This document shows, one piece after another, positions 20,733 through 23,920 of a stretch of 23,920 bases of DNA. Numbering within the stretch: position 1 is the stretch's first letter; the number at the start of each line of letters is the position of its first letter. Under the pieces are notes generated by a model. The model made no database searches. It worked only from the letters and a program-made list of their open reading frames with translations, and was not told where the DNA came from. A program made the position numbers and the translations under genes. The stretch is from Isotricha intestinalis. Taxonomy: Eukaryota > Ciliophora > Litostomatea > Vestibuliferida > Isotrichidae. The stretch covers positions 1 to 23,920 of the forward strand of contig JAJJLU010003933.1 of NCBI GenBank assembly GCA_023807065.1, read 5' to 3'.

Positions 20733-21989
20733 ATGGCAACTTTAAAAAAAATAAAGGTAAATTTAGAATATGAAGGAAGAATAATATCATCTCAAGTACC
20801 TCCTTATAAAACTCTAAATTATTTAAAAGAATTAGCTAAAAATGTTTTTTATTTAACAAACTCAGAAATTCAAATGATATATTCTCATAAAGATATAACA
20901 CAATTTGACAATTATATTATTGGAGATTTTTTTAAAAGAAAAAACCCAATATCAATAAAAATAAATACATTAATAATAAATAGTAAATCTACAAATGATA
21001 TAAGAAAAAAAAGAAAATATAAATTAGATAAGGCCAATTTTCTTTGTTCATGTAATAGAGATTTAATAGCAAATTATTGTAGAAATTGTAAAATGTTTAT
21101 ATGTAATTCTTGTAGAATAAATCAAATACATATTAAGCATAAAGTAACTCAAGTTGATACAGATAATTTAGTTGAAAGTGTAAAATTATATGCATTAACT
21201 TTACAAAATGATATTTCTTTAAATATTAAAAAAACACAAGATAATATTGAAAAATTAGAAAATAATGATAATAAATATGATATAAGTAATAGACATGAAT
21301 TAATTAAACAAAAATTTGATACTATATTTAAAATTTATAGTGATTGTATTAATAATTTAAATAATAATAATAATATTGAACAAGTTGTTATTGATTATAA
21401 AAATCAAACTGATAATACTAATATAGAAATTGAAAAAACATTACAAAAAATTTATAATAAATATACAAAAGGAAGAAAAGAAATGACACAAGATGATTTT
21501 ATTAAATATTTTAAATTATTAAGTGAAAAAGAAGATGATTTACAAAATCAATCAAATGATATTATTTCTTTAAGAGTAAATGATGATATAAAAGAAAGAA
21601 TGAAATTAATTTATGATAAAATTGAACAAATTTTAGATTTCACATTAAATGCAAAAAATACTTTAGGTGTAAGTAGTGAAACTGATTATTTATTTAATTT
21701 AGTATTAAAAAATAAAAAAGAAAAAGAAGAAAATAATAATGAAGAAAATGATAATAATAATAATGAAAACACTAATAATAATGAGGAAAATGAAAATGAA
21801 GATAATGATAGTGATAATAATAATGAAGAAAATGAAGAAGAAAAAAGAAAATTAAATAATATTATTGATAAGAATCAATTACAAAAAGAAGAAAAAAATA
21901 ATTTAATTACAATGGGAGTTTTAGATGGTAATAATACAAATGAAGATAATAATAATTCAAGTGGATATTATTCAGAGAATCAAGAATAG
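20733..21989 (+). CDS. B-box zinc-finger protein with possible N-terminal ubiquitin-like domain
   Basis: 418 residues. Residues 1-82 have the length and hydrophobic spacing of a ubiquitin-like or PB1-like beta-grasp fold (KIKVNLEYEGRIISSQVP, then KTLNYLKELAKNVFYL, then IQMIYSHKDI). This is a fold guess, not a motif match. Residues 105-136 form a B-box-type finger with C105, C107, C116, C119, C124, C127, H133 and H136. A helical, probably coiled-coil region follows (about 145-310), then an Asn/Glu/Asp-rich disordered tail from about 328. There is no RING finger before the B-box, so it is not a complete TRIM-type E3 ligase; it may be an adaptor or cytoskeletal/scaffold protein. It stops at TAG, 202 bp from the end of the oppositely oriented OTU1 gene. 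Function is not known. Confidence 0.85.
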   Translation: MATLKKIKVNLEYEGRIISSQVPPYKTLNYLKELAKNVFYLTNSEIQMIYSHKDITQFDNYIIGDFFKRKNPISIKINTLIINSKSTNDIRKKRKYKLDKANFLCSCNRDLIANYCRNCKMFICNSCRINQIHIKHKVTQVDTDNLVESVKLYALTLQNDISLNIKKTQDNIEKLENNDNKYDISNRHELIKQKFDTIFKIYSDCINNLNNNNNIEQVVIDYKNQTDNTNIEIEKTLQKIYNKYTKGRKEMTQDDFIKYFKLLSEKEDDLQNQSNDIISLRVNDDIKERMKLIYDKIEQILDFTLNAKNTLGVSSETDYLFNLVLKNKKEKEENNNEENDNNNNENTNNNEENENEDNDSDNNNEENEEEKRKLNNIIDKNQLQKEEKNNLITMGVLDGNNTNEDNNNSSGYYSENQE

Positions 21990-22191
21990 TAATAAATCTT
22001 AAAAAAAAAAAACAAAAAACAATTAATCACATAATTAAAATTATTAAAATTATAATATAATAATAACATAAAAAATATAATATAAAAAAAATTAAATTTT
22101 TAAATTATCAATTATAAAAATTCTTATTAAAAATAATTATAAAAAAATAAAAAACAAGTAAAAAACCATCTTGTTCAAAAAAAAGAAAATT
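21990..22191. other. Tail-to-tail intergenic region
   Basis: This 202-bp A-rich gap separates the 3' ends of the convergent B-box and OTU1 genes and must contain both polyadenylation regions. A weak 6-bp inverted repeat (aacaag at 22153-22158, cttgtt at 22170-22175) lies near the OTU1 stop. Nothing else is recognisable. Confidence 0.55.
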
Positions 22192-23112
22192 TTAAATTTG
22201 TGAAAAATTAGTATGTCCCGTTTTCTTAGTATGTTCAATAACATCATTTTGTCCTTTCATCAAAAAGTTACATTGCATACATTTAACGCTAAACATCTGA
22301 ATATCTAAATATTTTTGATGTTTTTTTAATTCTTTACAAATTTCCATAATTTCATTTTTACTTTTTTCATCATTAACATCGAATAATCCAGTAATTTTCC
22401 CATTAATATCTTCTTTATAAAAAACATCATAATGAACATTATTATATAATAAATAAATAACTTCAGTGAATCCATCTCCAAAATATTCGAAAGTAATATT
22501 TTGAATATCAACAACAGCAATAATAACATTAAAATATTTACTTAAAATAGATATTTCAATTCCTCCTCCCCAAGAATCACCTCTTAATATCCAATCACAA
22601 TAATCTTCAATTGGTCTTTCTAATATTGCTTCATTATAATCAATTGGATTATTTAATATTTCAGAAGATATTATTCCTCTTATTATTTCTGGCTCTGTTA
22701 TACTTTGATTAATTGCAAAATTAATTGAATTAAATAAACATGAATTATCAGCTGGAATAGTTTTTTTCTTTACCGAATATTTTGAATAATCTATTATTTC
22801 ATCATTTTTTGCTCTTATTAAATCTTTGTCTATTAAATCTATTCTTAAACATTCATTATTTCCTATTGAAAGCTCTGGTAAAGTTTTTGTATCATTTAAT
22901 GTGTTATCTATTTTCTTTGGAGGAAAACCATATGCTATATTTAAATTTGTTTCATATGTATATATTCCTACTCCATTTAAATTTATTATTATATAATGCT
23001 TTAAGTTTAAAAGATTTTCTGTTGAAGGAATTTTTATTTCAAAAGCTTTATCATTATATATACAACGGATATTTATTATGTTTTTTCCATCTTCTGATTC
23101 TTGATTTTCCAT
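22192..23112 (-). CDS. YOD1: OTU1/YOD1 ubiquitin thioesterase
   Basis: 306 residues, the usual length of yeast Otu1 and close to animal YOD1. The family are cysteine-protease deubiquitinases that bind Cdc48/p97 and trim ubiquitin chains on ERAD and other p97 substrates. All three family parts are present: an N-terminal UBX-like beta-grasp region (about 12-95, used for p97 binding in homologues), the OTU domain (about 114-232) with PADNSCLFNS holding D122 and catalytic C125, the SWGGGIEISILSKYF block (180-194) and catalytic H227 in NNVHYDVF, and a C-terminal C2H2 finger C278-x2-C281-x12-H294-x5-H300. No key residue is missing and no intron is needed. The start at 23112 has the A-run-ATGG context of neighbouring genes. 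It is transcribed toward the B-box gene. Confidence 0.96.
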   Translation of the reverse strand: MENQESEDGKNIINIRCIYNDKAFEIKIPSTENLLNLKHYIIINLNGVGIYTYETNLNIAYGFPPKKIDNTLNDTKTLPELSIGNNECLRIDLIDKDLIRAKNDEIIDYSKYSVKKKTIPADNSCLFNSINFAINQSITEPEIIRGIISSEILNNPIDYNEAILERPIEDYCDWILRGDSWGGGIEISILSKYFNVIIAVVDIQNITFEYFGDGFTEVIYLLYNNVHYDVFYKEDINGKITGLFDVNDEKSKNEIMEICKELKKHQKYLDIQMFSVKCMQCNFLMKGQNDVIEHTKKTGHTNFSQI

Positions 23113-23657
23113 TTTTTTATATATAACAATTAAATTTTTTTTTGATTTTTATTTTTTTATGTTTTATTTTAATTATTTTTAAACATTATTTTGTCAATTT
23201 ATTTTATCAAAAGCAAATATTTTTTTTATTTAGATAAAATAATTAATTTGTTTAGAAATATAATTCTTAATTTATTTTCTCTTTTATTATCTTTTCTTAT
23301 TTTATCAATTCTACAAACATTTTTAATATTTATTCGAAATTTAGTAATATAAACTCTTAAAGCATTTATTCATGATATATTAATATTATTTATTTAAGAA
23401 TTTTTTTTTTTGGGTGAATTTACATTTTTCTTTTTGAGTTAATTGAATCAATATTCATAAAATTTCATTTATATTTCTTTCTAATGTTTTTTATTGAAAT
23501 TTTTCCATATTTATTTAATCAAAATATTTTTTAAAGAATATAGTTGTTAATGAAAATTGATGATTTAATATTAAGTATAAGAAAATAAAATAAAATAAAA
23601 AGTATTAGGTTGTTCAATAGATAATTAGACAAAATCCCTAATTCCGATAAAAATTAT
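23113..23657. other. Non-coding region upstream of OTU1
   Basis: A/T-rich sequence holding the presumed OTU1 promoter (minus strand), with long T-runs. No gene is visible. Near its right end, from about 23603, the composition changes: a block with more G/C (attaggttgttcaatag, then acaaaatccctaattccg) stands out and is discussed as a possible transposon end. Confidence 0.55.
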
Positions 23658-23888
23658 TTAAAAATAATATTCTTTATATAAATTAAAATGACTTGTTATT
23701 GGTTTATAATAAAATGCATTAGTAATATTTCCAAATTTTATAATATCCTTTGTAAATTTTGGGTCTCTTTTTGTAGTATTAGCATCATTAATTCTATTTA
23801 TATTTGTTTCTAAATAAAAATAATTAATAATACTATTTATGAAAATAGTGTCTTTATTTTTTTTAAAAGTTAAATTATATCTCAACAT
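23658..23888 (-). CDS. Short unrecognised frame or gene remnant at the right edge
   Basis: 76 codons from an ATG at 23886-23888 to TAA at 23658-23660. Unlike most short frames here, the product has mixed, protein-like composition (for example NDANTTKRDPKFTKDIIKFG and FYYKPITSHFNLYKEYYF) rather than Leu/Ile/Phe/Tyr-only antisense composition. I do not recognise a family. A TGA lies just upstream in the same frame, and a second short frame (MKKYFESC) ends a few bases into it, so this may be the 3' end of a broken gene that continues past the window. It could also be a chance frame. Confidence 0.3.
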   Translation of the reverse strand: MLRYNLTFKKNKDTIFINSIINYFYLETNINRINDANTTKRDPKFTKDIIKFGNITNAFYYKPITSHFNLYKEYYF

Positions 23889-23920
23889 GATTCAAAATAT
23901 TTTTTCATAAAATTTTTTGG

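Noticed and set aside
22153..22175. A 6-bp inverted repeat between the convergent B-box and OTU1 genes as a possible terminator hairpin.
   Set aside because: The stem is too short and AT-rich to be distinguished from chance, and eukaryotic 3' ends are not normally defined by such hairpins.
22782..23126. A 114-codon plus-strand frame opposite OTU1, with a membrane-protein-like composition.
   Set aside because: It lies fully antisense to a well-supported catalytic gene, and its hydrophobicity is the expected complement of Lys/Asn/Glu codons.

Overview
The window is nuclear DNA from a single-celled eukaryote (protist) with a very AT-rich, intron-poor genome. Every large reading frame encodes a eukaryote-only family: BEACH/WD40 proteins, a GRP170-type ER Hsp70, a B-box zinc-finger protein and an OTU1/YOD1 deubiquitinase. 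Intact genes use the standard code, with TAA or TAG stops and TGG for Trp. About 18 kb of coding sequence can be read without a visible intron. I cannot name the genus: an AT-rich metamonad or another intron-poor protist fits, and a fungus is unlikely because B-box and MORN proteins are rare there.

Layout. 1-687 is non-coding. 688-3051 (+) is a decayed gene with an N-terminal zinc-binding/B-box-like region, a helical middle and roughly ten MORN repeats, broken by frameshifts, two in-frame TAA codons and small non-triplet duplications and deletions. 3052-4248 is a gene-poor spacer. 4249-11397 (+) and 11480-17227 (+) are two tandem, clearly paralogous BEACH-domain proteins only 82 bp apart. The second is shorter in its middle and carries a run of 77 four-residue repeats, encoded by a 12-bp minisatellite that begins six codons after the start. 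17540-20599 (+) is an ER-lumen GRP170/HYOU1-type chaperone with an ACACGTGT palindrome about 110 bp upstream. 20733-21989 (+) is a protein with a possible N-terminal ubiquitin-like fold followed by a B-box finger. It converges on 22192-23112 (-), a complete OTU1/YOD1 deubiquitinase. The right edge holds a small unexplained frame (23658-23888, -) and a possible transposon-end-like sequence.

How the genes relate. Two encode endoplasmic-reticulum quality-control functions: the GRP170 chaperone/exchange factor, and OTU1, which elsewhere works with p97/Cdc48 on ERAD substrates. The BEACH pair belongs to membrane traffic and lysosome or vacuole biology. Nothing shows that these form one genetic system, and gene neighbourhood in protists is weak evidence. 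I see no RNA genes, CRISPR arrays or confirmed mobile elements. The most notable structures are the asymmetric BEACH tandem pair with its in-register minisatellite, the MORN gene caught mid-decay, and the G-box-like site before the ER chaperone.
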